A DNA stretch of 64,000 nt, taken from the NCBI GenBank assembly GCA_028274465.1, contig CM051455.1:42177129-42241128 (forward strand), read 5' to 3'. Below the pieces are notes generated by a model. The model was not told the origin of the DNA and searched no databases. It was given only the letters and a program-made list of their open reading frames with translations. How positions within the stretch are numbered: the stretch's first letter is position 1; each line of letters starts with the position of its first letter. Origin of the DNA: Plantago ovata. Its lineage: Eukaryota > Streptophyta > Magnoliopsida > Lamiales > Plantaginaceae. Below are positions 11,523 to 22,745 of this stretch, in pieces. A program made the position numbers and the translations under genes.

Positions 11523-12838
11523 GTGTGCTTGAATTATTGCAGAAGCAGAAAAGTTTGGACTTATAATAGGGAGAGTGAGAAAAGTGATGTTTAAGACAGA
11601 GGAGAGTGGTGTGATTAAGCACGCTAACGAGTTGTCTTAACTGCTCCTGCCGGTTTATGATTAAGCAGGATTAGAGGGTATATTGGTCTGCTCATAATAG
11701 CAAACGTACAAGATAATTATAAACATGCACACAATTAAACACTATACTAACACTAGTCTTTTTGTCTTTGTTTTTCTTAACAAACAACTAGACTTTCATT
11801 AGAGCACCTTAAGACAGAGATTAGTGATTAATTTTAAGGATTATTATAACACGAATTGGTGGTTGGATACACGTGTGAACAAACATGTGGCTAACAAACA
11901 AAAATGTACACCACTACGGTTAAACTTGTACTTAAACCAATCAAGTAATAGAACTTAAGTAATCAATTAACTGAAGTGTTAAGAGTATCAGAGAGCCAAG
12001 TTCACGGACCACTGTCCGCCGATGATATTTAATCAGAGTGGAGTTAGGATTTCAATTTAAATAGGATGAGATTTGTAATGTATTTTTAGCTAAGTGAATA
12101 AACTCAGGTAATTCAAAATTCGGAGTATATGCCTACGATTTGGTAGGGTTGATTTACTTATTTTTTTATGTACAACTTTTAGTTAATGAATCTCGAACAC
12201 TGAATTGAGAGTGTCATTTGTGGTCTTTCGATTTTTCTAGTGTTCATTTTGGAGAAAGTAGCTGGGTTGGGTGCATGAATGGGAAAAAGAGAGCCAATCC
12301 AGTCCAACGGGGTATCCGTATGAGTGTTAGTAATTGATGAAAGTTGGGTTGCAGCCATGTGATCGATCAACTCTGATTTTCTCAACTAATTTGATGCCTT
12401 TCTTGTTGCCCTGTCTATCAGAATCGAATCTCTACTCTATTTAATTAAATTAAACACAACTTTATCTTGTATACTACTACTGTTAAGTGTCATCCATGCA
12501 AATTCAATCATAAGTGTTATTGATAAGAATATCCTTTGTTGCTGGCCAGTGATACTAGTGGAATTGCAGATATTTGTATCTAAAATCTGTGTATGCTTCC
12601 ATTCCTGAAAATAGTTGTAGGGGTGTACATCTGAATGTGTATAGGGGTGTACGCGGACATGTACATGTGATTTTTTTATAGAAATTTTACCCGACTCGTT
12701 ATGATGGGTAGGTTAAATCACTAACTACGATAGGTGAACTTTTTGTCTAACATTTGTGGACAATCGACTATTGTATGCATGTGGATGGTGACGGTTTGAC
12801 GATTTTGCACGTTAAAAATAAGAATGTGTAAAATAATA
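11523..12838. other. Intergenic DNA upstream of the MAKR-like gene
   Basis: No gene seen. Near 12617 and 12642 the phrase TAGGGGTGTAC occurs twice; its reverse complement GTACACCCCTA ends a segment at about 14783. These may be termini of an hAT-like element that encloses the repeats between. Confidence 0.45.
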
Positions 12839-13078
12839 CTCCCTCCGTTCTCTCAAAAGTGTTTCAAAATATGACTTTTTTCGGTCAACAACTTTCAACT
12901 TTAACACCCAATTACTCTTAAAGTACAATGATAAAGTATGTAACGAAATTATATTATACTTTCATAATATAATTTCGTTACATACTTTATCATTATAATT
13001 TAAGAGTAATTGGGAGTCAAAGTTGAAAGTTGTTGATCGAAAAAATCAAACTGGGACACTTTTGAGAGAACGGGGGAG
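12839..13078. mobile_element. Stowaway-like MITE, complete, near-perfect fold-back
   Basis: A 240-bp element flanked by TA (12837-12838, 13079-13080). Ends are CTCCCTCCGTTCTCTCAAAA and TTTTGAGAGAACGGGGGAG. The two arms pair almost throughout (for example CAACTTTCAACTTT with AAAGTTGAAAGTTG, and ATTTCGTTACATACTTTATC inside). A relative with a duplicated end is at 21613-21942. Confidence 0.9.
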
Positions 13079-13259
13079 TACTAAGTGAGATGACAATAAG
13101 AACATATCACAAAACAATAATAAGCATAAATACGTAAGTCTTAGAAATGTTCAATGCCACAAAGCACAAGTATGTAAGTCTTTCAAATGTCACAAATTCA
13201 ATTAGCACAAGGACATAAGATTCACAAGTCAGAGCGTACTCACCAAAGCAAATAGTTCT

Positions 13260-13601
13260 TGTTAGAATATCCCACATCACTTGTGAGAGCTATAATTAGC
13301 ACATATATAAGTTGGATAACTTTATCACCTTAACAAGGCCTTTTAAGGTGTTATTGGCCCAACTTCAATATGGTATCAGAGCCAGGTTGATGATGGGTGC
13401 CCCAGCCGATGCTAATTCCAGCTTGCCCAATGATGGCATTTATGATTCCACATGTAGAGCCGACTGACCGCGGCCTACTCGTGAGGGGGCGTGTTAGAAT
13501 ATCCCACATCACTTGTGAGAGCTATAATTAGCACATATATAAGTTGGATAACCTTATCACCTTAACAAGGCTTTTAAGGTGTTATTGGTCCAACTTCAAT
13601 A
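13260..13601 (+). mobile_element. 342-bp TRIM/SMART-class LTR retrotransposon
   Basis: LTRs of 111 and 110 bp (13260-13370, 13492-13601) begin TGTTAGAATATCCCACATC and end CAACTTCAATA. Directly after the first LTR is the primer-binding site TGGTATCAGAGCC (13371), complementary to Met-tRNA. Directly before the second is the purine-rich GTGAGGGGGCG. The target duplication GTTCT flanks both sides (13255-13259, 13602-13606). The internal part is only about 121 bp and cannot encode protein. The size is close to the smallest LTR retrotransposons described in plants. Confidence 0.92.
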
Positions 13602-14072
13602 GTTCTAATGCTGAAAGTAAATGAGTCTTTCAAATAGAAGTATATAAGTCTTTCAAATATGAAATTCAAGTAGAATAAATATTAGGATAGGAGACGGGGC
13701 GCATGAGAGGTGTTATTGGCCCAACTTCAATATGGTATCAGAGCCAGGTTGATGATGGGTGCCCCAGCCGATGCTAATTCCAGCTTGCCCAATGATGGCA
13801 TTTATGATTCCACATGTAGAGCCGACTGACCGCGGCCTACTCGTGAGGGGGCGTGTTAGAATATCCCACATCACTTGTGAGAGCTATAATTAGCACATAT
13901 ATAAGTTGGATAACCTTATCACCTTAACAAGGCCTTTTAAGGTGTTATTGGTCCAACTTCAATAGTTCTAATGCTGAAAGTAAATGAGTCTTTAAAATAG
14001 AAGTATATAAGTCTTTCAAATATGAAATTCAAGTAGAATAAATATTAGGATGGGAGACGGGGCGCATGAGAG
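13348..14072 (+). repeat. 362-bp tandem duplication of the TRIM element plus 3' flank
   Basis: The block from GGTGTTATTGGCCC in the first LTR through the internal part, second LTR and about 108 bp of flank (to ATGAGAGGTG at 13710) is repeated at 13711-14072. Only a few substitutions and a 1-bp indel separate the copies (GGCTTTT / GGCCTTTT; TCTTTCAAAT / TCTTTAAAAT; GGATAGG / GGATGGG). The breakpoint shares AGGTG, suggesting microhomology-driven duplication after insertion. Confidence 0.9.
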
Positions 14073-14150
14073 GTGCGAGCAAAGGAGGTAGATTTGGGTT
14101 CTAAGATTCAAATTTGGGAATAGGGAATAGCGGTTGTGCACATGAGCATC

Positions 14151-14520
<370 letters not shown>

Positions 14521-15204
14521 TGTATGTAGATGAAAGGAAATGAATGAGATATGGTTAACTACTTTAATTTACAAAATAATAGAAAGATAATAATAGTACA
14601 TTTTAAAAAAAAAAATCTATAGGAAGGCGGGTTGGGGAGGTTGCCAACTGCATAACCGCCACCTGTTTGCCTAGGTGTGGGTGACCAAATTTTTATTCGT
14701 TGTGGTTTTGATAAAAATTTCTAACCGACGGGTGCGAGTGGCCAACAAGTAAAACGACATGTAGATTTTTTTTGTACACCCCTAATGCATGTGGCGTTTA
14801 ATTTATTGGTAGGGCCTGCAAAAATGGCGTGAGATAAATTTTACTAGAAAACAAAAAGAATCTTAAGAAACAAAAGAAAAATGAATAATATCTTATTTTA
14901 CCTTAAATTCAGTTCTATTAAGATCATTTAAGTTCAGATCATTTGAGACCAATTCAGTTCATATTAGGTTAGTTGGGATTCATACTTCAAATAAGTTATG
15001 CTCAATTTAGATTAATTAAGTTCAGTTCAGAATATGTTTAGGCGAATCAAACAAGTCGAAGACAAGCTAGACAAACAAATGATTAATCAGGGGTCAGATG
15101 TAATTGATCAAACTACAAGGATCAATTTACGTTTATTCTATTTTACAGTGGCAGCACATGAAATTGTGAGTGTGTAAAAGAAGAAAATAATAAAGTTCAA
15201 AAGA
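14521..15204. other. Intergenic DNA with repeat termini
   Basis: Contains the GTACACCCCTA terminus at about 14773-14783 and, at 14905-15055, a degenerate copy of the TCTGAACTGA family (TTCAGTTC and AAGTTCAG phrases). No gene seen. Confidence 0.45.
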
Positions 15205-15522
15205 AATGAAAAAAGACAGAAGTGAAAAGGGAAGTACAAAGGTAAGTTCGTGCACACCGTTTAGTCAACAAAAAGGCACACTTCACAAACACAAGTCATT
15301 TGGAGTCAAACAAACTCCTCAAGTACAAAACCCCCAAATCAAAAATCAAATAAAACCGCGTCTCTCACTTCCATCTCCTCCAGTTCTCCACTACTCTTCC
15401 CAAACTCTACAAATCCACCCACACGCGCTGCTCAATCCATCTACGCGCCGCCCTTCACCCTCTCCAAATCCGTCCGTTGCATCTCTCTCTGCAGCCGCAC
15501 CACTCATCCAATCTGTTTAATC

Positions 15523-16458
15523 ATGGTGAGTTCTTGCTTTTCCCAATTCATTCTTGCAATGTAAAACCCTAGCTCATTTCTCCTCGATTTCATCAATTCG
15601 AATCTGAATTAATACACCGTCTAATTCTATCTTATGTAGGGTTTTATCTTTAATCTCATTTTGTCTAGTGTTCGTATTTGTGGATTAATTTGTTTTGTCT
15701 TTCCATTTCAGGTAACTATGTGTTCATCAGACATGAGTGTTGAATGTATAGCTAATGGAAGCTGTGCAATTGTAGAGGTGAAGAGTGTGTTGCCTCAATC
15801 TTCTCCCGATGTGAAGAATCAGAAGCCCGACATTCAGCCTCCGACGCCTGATAGCAAACGAGAGAATGCGGAAGAAGTCGATAAATGTGGATCCCCTCTG
15901 AGTATGATTTGCTCCGATTCGACAGAGAGCTGTGACTCTCTGATGGGTGACTATCCACGAACCCCGGAAGAAAATGTCTTTGATCCCTTTGCTCCGGGGC
16001 CAGACAAGTTTATGCTTGCCCCTTTGCGCAGGAAGCACACGGATGAGGCCCGTACTAGTGCTGCAAGACGTCTCAATTTCTCGTCTGCTGCAGTGAAGTT
16101 GAATTTGGAAGTTGTTGATAAGTCGGAGTTGGAGAAGGCTTCTGATGAAAATGATTTGTTTGAGAGTCTGTATAACATTATTCTGGATGCTATTGTTTCG
16201 GAGCAGAGTCAGGAGCAGCGTGTTGTACTTTCTCCGGAGGAATGTGCTGCGCCAAAATGTGCACCGGGCTTGAGTTGGGTTGCTGAAACTTTCCCTGGAG
16301 CTGCAATGGAGACCGTTTTGGATTCGGAGGAATGTGCTACGCCTAAATCTGCACCGCGCTTGAGTTGGATTGCTGAAACTTGCCCTGGAGCTCCAATGAA
16401 GACCTCGCGTAAGAGTAGGAACATTGACTTAGATTTATGCAGGAAGCTTGAGTATTAG
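15523..16458 (+). CDS. Plant protein of unknown function with DPFAPGP block; candidate cyclin/CDK target
   Basis: Two coding exons. The first contributes only the initiator ATG (15523-15525), followed at once by donor GTGAGT; the second is 15712-16458 after TTTCAG. The product has 249 residues (MVTMCSSDM...). If splicing differs, the Met at 15718 would serve. Visible parts: a Ser/Pro-rich N-terminus with S/T-P sites (QPPTPDSK), the block PRTPEENVFDPFAPGPDKFM, LAPLRRK, then AARRLNF, which fits the RxL cyclin-docking pattern, an acidic stretch, and two adjacent repeats of about 30 residues (PEECAAPKCAPGLSWVAETF / SEECATPKSAPRLSWIAETC). It ends CRKLEY. I do not recognise a named family. S/T-P sites and RxL hint at cell-cycle phosphorylation (inference). 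The 5' UTR fills about 15210-15522. Confidence 0.8.
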
Positions 16459-18060
16459 CTTATTTGCAGCAAACAACGGTTATAATTATGGGAAACTGAC
16501 GTAGTGTAGAACATTAGTTTATATTTATGCGCCTGCTACTTGGTGTCGTTCTGTAGAATATATTACCAAATATTAGTTTACATTTATGTGTCCGTCACCG
16601 TTGTTGTGATTTTGTAGAATAGTAAGCATGGCATTATATGCTAGCACTGTTGTATTATTTGTCGTTTCTTGTCGCTTTTCTTGAAGTCTCGGCTTTCTAA
16701 TTTCTTATCCATGTGCTATTATTGAGATGTTTGTTAAGTTCGATGGTTTTGGTAAGTTGGAGATTGCAGTGTATGATTTCTTTCTCCAATTCTGTTTTTC
16801 ATAGTTGTGACTTGTAATCTAGTAGTAATTTCCTGTTGACAATGATGATGTCTGAGTAAGAATAGGAATATTGACCCAGAGTTATGTAGAAGGCTCGAGT
16901 TTGAGCTTATTTGCATTAAGAAACTTTAATTATTTGAAATTGATGTAGTTTAGAAGTTAGAACATTAGTTTACATTTATGTGCCTGTTACTGTTGTTTTG
17001 TAGAACATTACCAAACATTAGTTTCTATTTATATCTGTTATTGTCGTTTTGTAGAATATTACCAAAGATGGTATTATATGCTACCACTATTGTATTATAA
17101 TCCATGGACTGGTGTAATTCAATAGCAAGCTTGTAGTTTCTTTTCACTGCTTTGTAATGCCTTATCCATGTGTTATTATCGAGATGTTTGTTAAGTCCAA
17201 TGATTTGGTAAGTTGGATATTAAAGTGTATGTTTTCTTTCTCCAATTCTGTTTCTCATAGTTGTGACTCGGAATCTAGCAATTTCATATTGGCGATGTTG
17301 ATGTCTGAGTAAGTGTAGGAATTTTGACTCGGAATATACAGAAAGATTGAGTTTCTGCCTATTGCAGAAAACAGCTCTTAACTGTTGGAAATTGATGTAG
17401 TTTAGAACATCAGTTTACGTTTATGTTCCTGTTACTTGTCGTTTTGTAGAATATTACCAAACATTCATTCTCATTTGTGTCCGTTACTGTTTTCGTTTTG
17501 TAGAATATTACCAAGAATGGGATTATATGCTACCATTATTGTATTATTATCCATGGACAGGTCTAACTCAATAGCAAGTTTATCATTTCCTTTCACTTCA
17601 AGTCCCTGCTTTGTAATTTCTTATCCGTGTTCTGTTATTGAGATGTTTGTTATGTTTGTGTTGATAATGTTAATGTCTTGAGTATGAGTTGGAATATTGG
17701 CTTCAAATTATGCTGAAAGCTTGATTTTTAGCTTTTTTCAGCTAACAGCTTTTAACTATTGGGAATTGATGTAGTTTAGAACATCTGTCTACATTTATGT
17801 GCCATTAACTGTTGTTGTTTTGTATAGAATATTACCAAACATTTGCTCTTATTTATGTGTCTGTTACCGTGTGTCATTTTGTACTTCAATAGGATGGGAT
17901 TGTATGCTACCATTATCGTATTGTTGTCGTCCGGTCTAATTCAATAACAAGTTTATTTTTCACTCAGTCTGCTTTATCCATCTGCTATTACTGAGATATA
18001 TAAGTTCAATGGCTATGGTAAGTTGGAGACTGTTGTTGAAACAAGAGATGTCTGATAGAC
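16411..18060 (+). repeat. Tandem array of the preceding gene's 3' end, about four degenerate units
   Basis: The last codons and 3' UTR (AAGAGTAGGAACATTGAC at 16411, then GATGTAGTTTAGAACAT, TTTATGTGCCTGTTACT, TTTTGTAGAATATTACCAA, GAGATGTTTGTTAAGTTC) recur from about 16858, 17311 and 17684, at spacings of about 447, 453 and 373 bp. Unit 2 still translates like the gene's C-terminus (NRNIDPELCRRLEF), whereas units 3 and 4 have lost the frame. The array probably arose by unequal exchange. Confidence 0.85.
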
Positions 18061-20010
18061 TTCTTATCGTTATGTGTGGAGATTTTGTGTGTATTCTTTC
18101 TTTCTCCAAATCTGTTTGGCATGGTTGTGAATTACAGTATAAGCATTTAATTTTGTAGATTGTTGAGGGTTTTTCTTTTACATGTAAAAGAGGTATGCTA
18201 AAACTTGCTCCTGTGATCTATTGCTCTGCTATAACATAAGAATTGTGCTCTACTGTTTATTCTTGAACCAGATACCTGGTTTGTGGCGAATCAGCTAGTT
18301 GATCTTGTTTGTGGGTGATTTTGTACCAAGTTGGAGTTAGTCGTAGCTAGTATCATAAGGAAAGATATTCGAATCTGCATATGCTTCTCAAACAAGATTT
18401 TGATTTTTTTTGAGATTCTGTGCATGGAGTGAATGTAGTGGTTGCACTTGCACTGTTGCATATGCTAGTAAATGTAAATTCTGGAGCGTTGGAGTTTTAA
18501 ACTACTGTCATGTGATGTTTTGGCCCAGATGGATATTTCTAATTTTTAGTCGAGATGTTACCGTGACTAACGACTGTCAGGGGTGTCGGTGCATGCCATG
18601 TGGCATTGCTCTCTATCACTGTAACATGCAACTTATTTCTGCGAACAGGCCCAAATCATGGCCCATTTCTGGATGGGGCTGGGTAGCCCTCCCAGCCCCT
18701 ACCGAGTCCGGCCTGTCCATTCGCATCTTCCTGTCTACACTCTATGGAGTACTTGTTTTGTGATTGCTTTTCAAGAGAGCTGAATGGGCAGGTTGTCAGA
18801 CTCAGATTACTGATTCACAGGCTGAAACTTCCTTCACTTGTGTATAAGCGTATGTTGATCTTAAAACAAAGTACAATAACCTGAAGTGTTACTTAAAATA
18901 CTTGTGCGTTTAATTAACCAGTGAATTCTAGTGTCACATTGCTGCATTCCATCTAAAATGATAATGTCAAACTTTGTTCTAGTAATTAATCTATTATCCA
19001 TCAATCTCCTAGTGATTATCAAAATTTATGAAAGAATGTAAATCAAATGACTAGTTTCGTCACAAAATTGATATGTTTGAACATCAGTAACAAAAACCAA
19101 TACTAGTCCCCTATGTTTTCAAAATCTGTTATCGGTTGCCATGACGGAACAAACCCTGGATTTTAACATACCAAAAGTTTTAAATCAGTTGCAAAGCTTT
19201 TGGAATTGTTGTTTTTTGTCCCTAAAAATCTACAGTACTTTCCAAGCTCCAACGGTAGTTAATTGACCACGGCGCAGAATATTAAATTGACCCACATTGG
19301 CTTTAAATCAACATGCCTTTAACGAACGCGTCGTATCTCAAGTTAGGCCAACTAAAAGTGTTACCAACATATCCACCCAAGAAATAACTGGAAGTTGGAA
19401 ATTTCTCCTTTCTTAATATATATTGTCAGTTGTCACCCATTGAATCAAATTCTATACTTCATCAAAGCAATAACTGAAAGTTGTATCTTTAGAATTGTAT
19501 GTATCAAAGCTAAAAAATGCTTTGGGAGCTGTTCTTAAGAATCAGCTATCCAAACATTCTCTTCTGTTTATTATAAACAGAATGAAATTTATTATAAACA
19601 GAATGAAATCATAAATTTAAACTAAACTTGAATTGAGTGAACTTAATAATCTTTTAGACAAATAAAAGAGAACATAGAGCTAGCCTTACATTCAAACAGA
19701 ATAATATAATATGCAAGTAGAATAGAAACGATTTATTGAAATCCATAAACTGGTGTATTATTATTAATAAAGTGACACAAGTAGTATTATTTACATTAGA
19801 CCTCCACAAATTATCAATCACACACATCTCATGTCACACTACAATAGTACTAGTAGCAATAATAATGGATACCGAACCTAATTCGCCCCAAAATAAAATC
19901 AAAACATCCCCAACTCTATAATCTCCCTATCCTATAAACAGCAAACAAAAGAAAAAATTAAGAAAAAATAAATAAAAATAAAAACCCACCGACATTCGGA
20001 AAACCAGGCA
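18061..20010. other. Intergenic DNA, no gene seen
   Basis: Frames such as 18410-18763 are rich in Cys and Trp with no family signature. A GC-richer patch at 18640-18720 (GGCCCAAATC, GCCCCTACCGAG) may be part of an old element. Bases from about 19700 to 20010 probably include the 3' UTR of the minus-strand LEA_2 gene. Confidence 0.5.
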
Positions 20011-20658
20011 CTACAATTGGGTCCTGTAACGGCACCTCTGGTTCGCCACCGCCCGACTAGCCACATCAATCTCCAAATCGCACGTCGTATACGTCACCAC
20101 GTGTACATCAAACAGAATCCTAACTTTCCCGGCGATCCTAATATACGTCTGGAACGGAATCGTACCGGCAATCGCATCCGAGTAGAAATTCGAGTCCGTC
20201 AACAACCGATCCGCCATCAACGTCAACGTCAGGTTCATCCTCTCTGTCTCTCCCGCGTCGATCCTTCCAGCTGGCACCGGGACCGATCCGACGTCGTTCC
20301 CCCTGTAGCGCAGCACGGCGGTGCTGTCTCGGTAACTGAATCCGACGCGGTTAGGGTTGTTAACGGACATGTTGATGTGGAGAGTGACGTTGATGATGGC
20401 CTGGAGGCGGAGGACGTTGAAGGAGAGGTTGAGGTTGGATAAGGAGACGGAGTCGACGTGATTGACGGGGCGTTTGGGCTTGAAGACGGTGAGGGCCAGG
20501 ATGAGGATGAGGAGGCCCAGGGATAAGAGGACTGCGGTTACGGTGAGGCAGATGCAGCGGTTTCGCTTGTTTTTTTTGGTGGTTGGTGCCATCATGGGTG
20601 GTGTTTGTGTGGGCATGAGTGATTTGTGATCCTTTGTTTGTGACTCTACGTCTGCCAT
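20011..20658 (-). CDS. LEA_2 / NDR1-HIN1-like (NHL) membrane protein
   Basis: A single-exon gene of 215 residues, the usual length of the family. Layout: a cytosolic polar N-terminus with a basic patch (TTKKNKRNRC), one membrane helix at about residues 37-59 (LTVTAVLLSLGLLILILALT), then an LEA_2 beta-domain with LSFNVLRLQAIINVTLHINM, the conserved SVNNPNRVGF and the PAGRIDAGETERMNLTLTL stretch. NHL proteins sit in the plasma membrane or ER and many respond to pathogens or abiotic stress. The GC content is clearly higher than in the flanks, and the antisense strand is also open, as often happens in such genes. The exact family member cannot be named. Confidence 0.92.
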   Translation of the reverse strand: MADVESQTKDHKSLMPTQTPPMMAPTTKKNKRNRCICLTVTAVLLSLGLLILILALTVFKPKRPVNHVDSVSLSNLNLSFNVLRLQAIINVTLHINMSVNNPNRVGFSYRDSTAVLRYRGNDVGSVPVPAGRIDAGETERMNLTLTLMADRLLTDSNFYSDAIAGTIPFQTYIRIAGKVRILFDVHVVTYTTCDLEIDVASRAVANQRCRYRTQL

Positions 20659-21151
20659 GTAGAGGAGTATGTATATATATGTTATGTAGTAGTGGTGTTG
20701 TAGGCTGATGGATTTATGTATGTGTGGGTTTGGATCTGGTGCTAGGTGGTTAGGGAGGTGGTTTTAATTTGGATGGGAGTGGCGGGAAGTGGAGGAGGCA
20801 AACTGCAAACAGGGGAGGGAGTAATACATTTATGGGAATTGCGCCGACCTGGCTCCGACTAGAACATGGGGGAGGTGGTATCAGGGAGAAGGGGGAAGAA
20901 TATGAATTGAATATGCTGCTAAAAACTAGGAGTATACTCTATACATAATTAATCAGCTTCTTTGTTATACCCGTGACTCTAGCTAGGTGTGTGTGAGTCT
21001 GTGACATGCGATGTTATACTAGTACTAGAACTACTAATGTTCCGAAATCTGGACCGGAGTTGAATCAGACGACCTCGGATGACCAAAATGGGATGTGCTG
21101 AATCAAACTATTTTGTCTACTTACTTAAAAGTCTTACATTACATCTAAAAT
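20659..21151. other. Upstream region of the LEA_2 gene
   Basis: ATATATATACATAC on the minus strand (complement of about 20664-20680) is TATA-like but very near the ATG; no other promoter signal is clear. No gene seen. Confidence 0.4.
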
Positions 21152-21405
21152 ACTCACCGTCCCAAAATAGTTGCATCGATTGTTTTGATATTTGTGGTCA
21201 ACAGTTTTAAAGTTTGACTACAATTTAATCTTAAACTATTTGATAAAATATTTACCTAAATTATATTATGAAACTATATATCCTAAGTTTTCAATATGTA
21301 ATTTTGTTAAATATTTTACTACTGTATTATAGTTTAAAAGTTCATAATTTGTAATTAAACTTCAAAACTGTCAACTGCAAAATGTCAAAACGATGAGATA
21401 GTAAT
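21152..21405. mobile_element. Degenerate MITE
   Basis: Arms GTGGTCAACAGTTTTAAAGTTTGAC and its diverged inverse near 21350-21390 (AACTTCAAAACTGTCAACTG) bracket an AT-rich centre with TATATTATGAAA / TTTCAATATGTAATTTTG phrases. The left end is CTCACCGTCCCAAAATAG. This is the general plan of the Stowaway-like elements in this window, but it is more decayed. Confidence 0.55.
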
Positions 21406-21612
21406 AGGGTTTAGCTATTAACAATTTAGTGGGTATGTAACTCAAGTACTCAACGTTTCTGTGCATATACCTGTAGTGTTGAATCTTACACGACTAAAAT
21501 TTCTCATATAATTTAATTTGAAAGTTTACCGTAACTATATTCACGTGTAAATATATAAATTTAGGTGATATGCACAATCGTCTATTTTGTTTAACGCCTA
21601 TACAAAATAGTA

Positions 21613-21942
21613 CTCCCTCGTTCTCTCAGAAGTGTTCCAGTTTGACTTTTTCCGGTAAACAACTTTCAACTTTGACTCACAATTAATTTTAAACTCCCTC
21701 CGTTATCTCAGAAGTGTTCCAGTTTGACTTTTTTCGGTAAACGACTTTCAACTTTAACTCACAATTACTTTTAAATGATAAAGTATGTAACGAAATTATA
21801 TAATGAAAATTTTCATTATATAATGAAAATTTTCATTATATAATTTCGCTACACACTTTATCATTACAGTTTAAGAGTAATCGGGAGTCAAAGTTGAAAG
21901 TTGTTGACCGAAAAAAGTCAAATCATTTTGAGAGAACATAGT
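21613..21942. mobile_element. Stowaway-like MITE with duplicated left terminus
   Basis: Same family as 12839-13078. The left end occurs twice in tandem (CTCCCTCGTTCTCTCAGAAG at 21613 and CTCCCTCCGTTATCTCAGAAG at 21694), each followed by GTGTTCCAGTTTGAC. The centre carries a doubled TTTTCATTATATAATGAAAA palindrome. The right arm ends TTTTGAGAGAACATAG. Confidence 0.8.
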
Positions 21943-22011
21943 AGTAAGGGAGAAGTTTTATGTCCATCACATGTAATAAAAAATTGTATGTCCATCACAT
22001 AATGTGAAGAA

Positions 22012-22203
22012 GGCTCTGTTCTTTTCGTCTGAACTGAATTAAATGAAGCTAAACTGAACTGATTTGTAGTATAAATACTATTAAGTAAATATGAACTAAA
22101 CTAACTTAACGCATCAGAACTAATTTGAACTGAACTTTAATGCATTAGAACTGATCTAAACTGAACTGAATATAAAATAATTAATTTTTAAATGAAAATA
22201 AGA
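22012..22203. repeat. Dispersed TCTGAACTGAACTG repeat, copy 3
   Basis: Starts GGCTCTGTTCTTTTCGTCTG, repeats AACTGAACTGA-type pentamers with GCATTAGAACTGATC, and ends TTTTTAAATGAAAATAAG. It is the longest and most complete copy of the family in the window. Confidence 0.7.
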
Positions 22204-22624
22204 TGGCGTAGACACTGCTATGTGATAAAAGTGAAATAATAGGGTGACATTGTTTGAACGCGTGAGCAAGTAACAACAGTAGTTTGAAATTTTGGTGTCC
22301 AAAATATGAATATATGATGTTAATTGTATTACATTCACGTATTCTAGAACTCCAAGACGTATTAACATGCTAAATTTAGATGCAGTTGGAGAAATGGACC
22401 CGTGATCTATCATCCCAAGTACAGTATTCTACTTCTATGTTGCATCTTTGACTAGAGACCAACAATTATACAACTGCACCGGTACAATTATACATCTACA
22501 GCGATATATGATGCAAGTGTTAATAATGATTCCCCATAAGATGCAAATATTTTACTTCTAGGAGAAATGATGTTACAAATATATAATTATTTCGAAATTT
22601 GAGTGTACAACTGCATAATTTATT

Positions 22625-22745
22625 TGATTTTTTTAAGCGGCAAAATAAGGATTAATAATGGTTCCCCATTTACCCCGTAGTAACTCGAACCCCCGACCTA
22701 ATAATTAGAAGTGAAGCAGCTTACCAACTAAGTTACGCTTCATTG
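22625..22745 (-). mobile_element. tRNA-derived SINE-like segment
   Basis: On the minus strand, GCGTAACTTAGTTGGTAAGC (box A-like, complement of 22721-22738) is followed by GGTCGGGGGTTCGAGTTAC (box B GGTTCGAxxC, complement of 22680-22698). The tRNA cloverleaf is not complete. Spacing and boxes fit a tRNA-derived SINE rather than a working tRNA. A relic of similar sequence is at 3885-3950. Confidence 0.6.

Noticed and set aside
18410-18763. 117-codon frame
   Set aside because: No recognisable domain and unusual Cys/Trp content; flanks show no splice or promoter logic.
20017-20442. 141-codon frame on the plus strand
   Set aside because: Antisense shadow of the GC-rich LEA_2 gene; composition is Arg/His-rich as expected from a complement frame.
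22679-22738. Possible tRNA gene on the minus strand
   Set aside because: Box A and B are present, but acceptor and anticodon stems do not close; better read as SINE.
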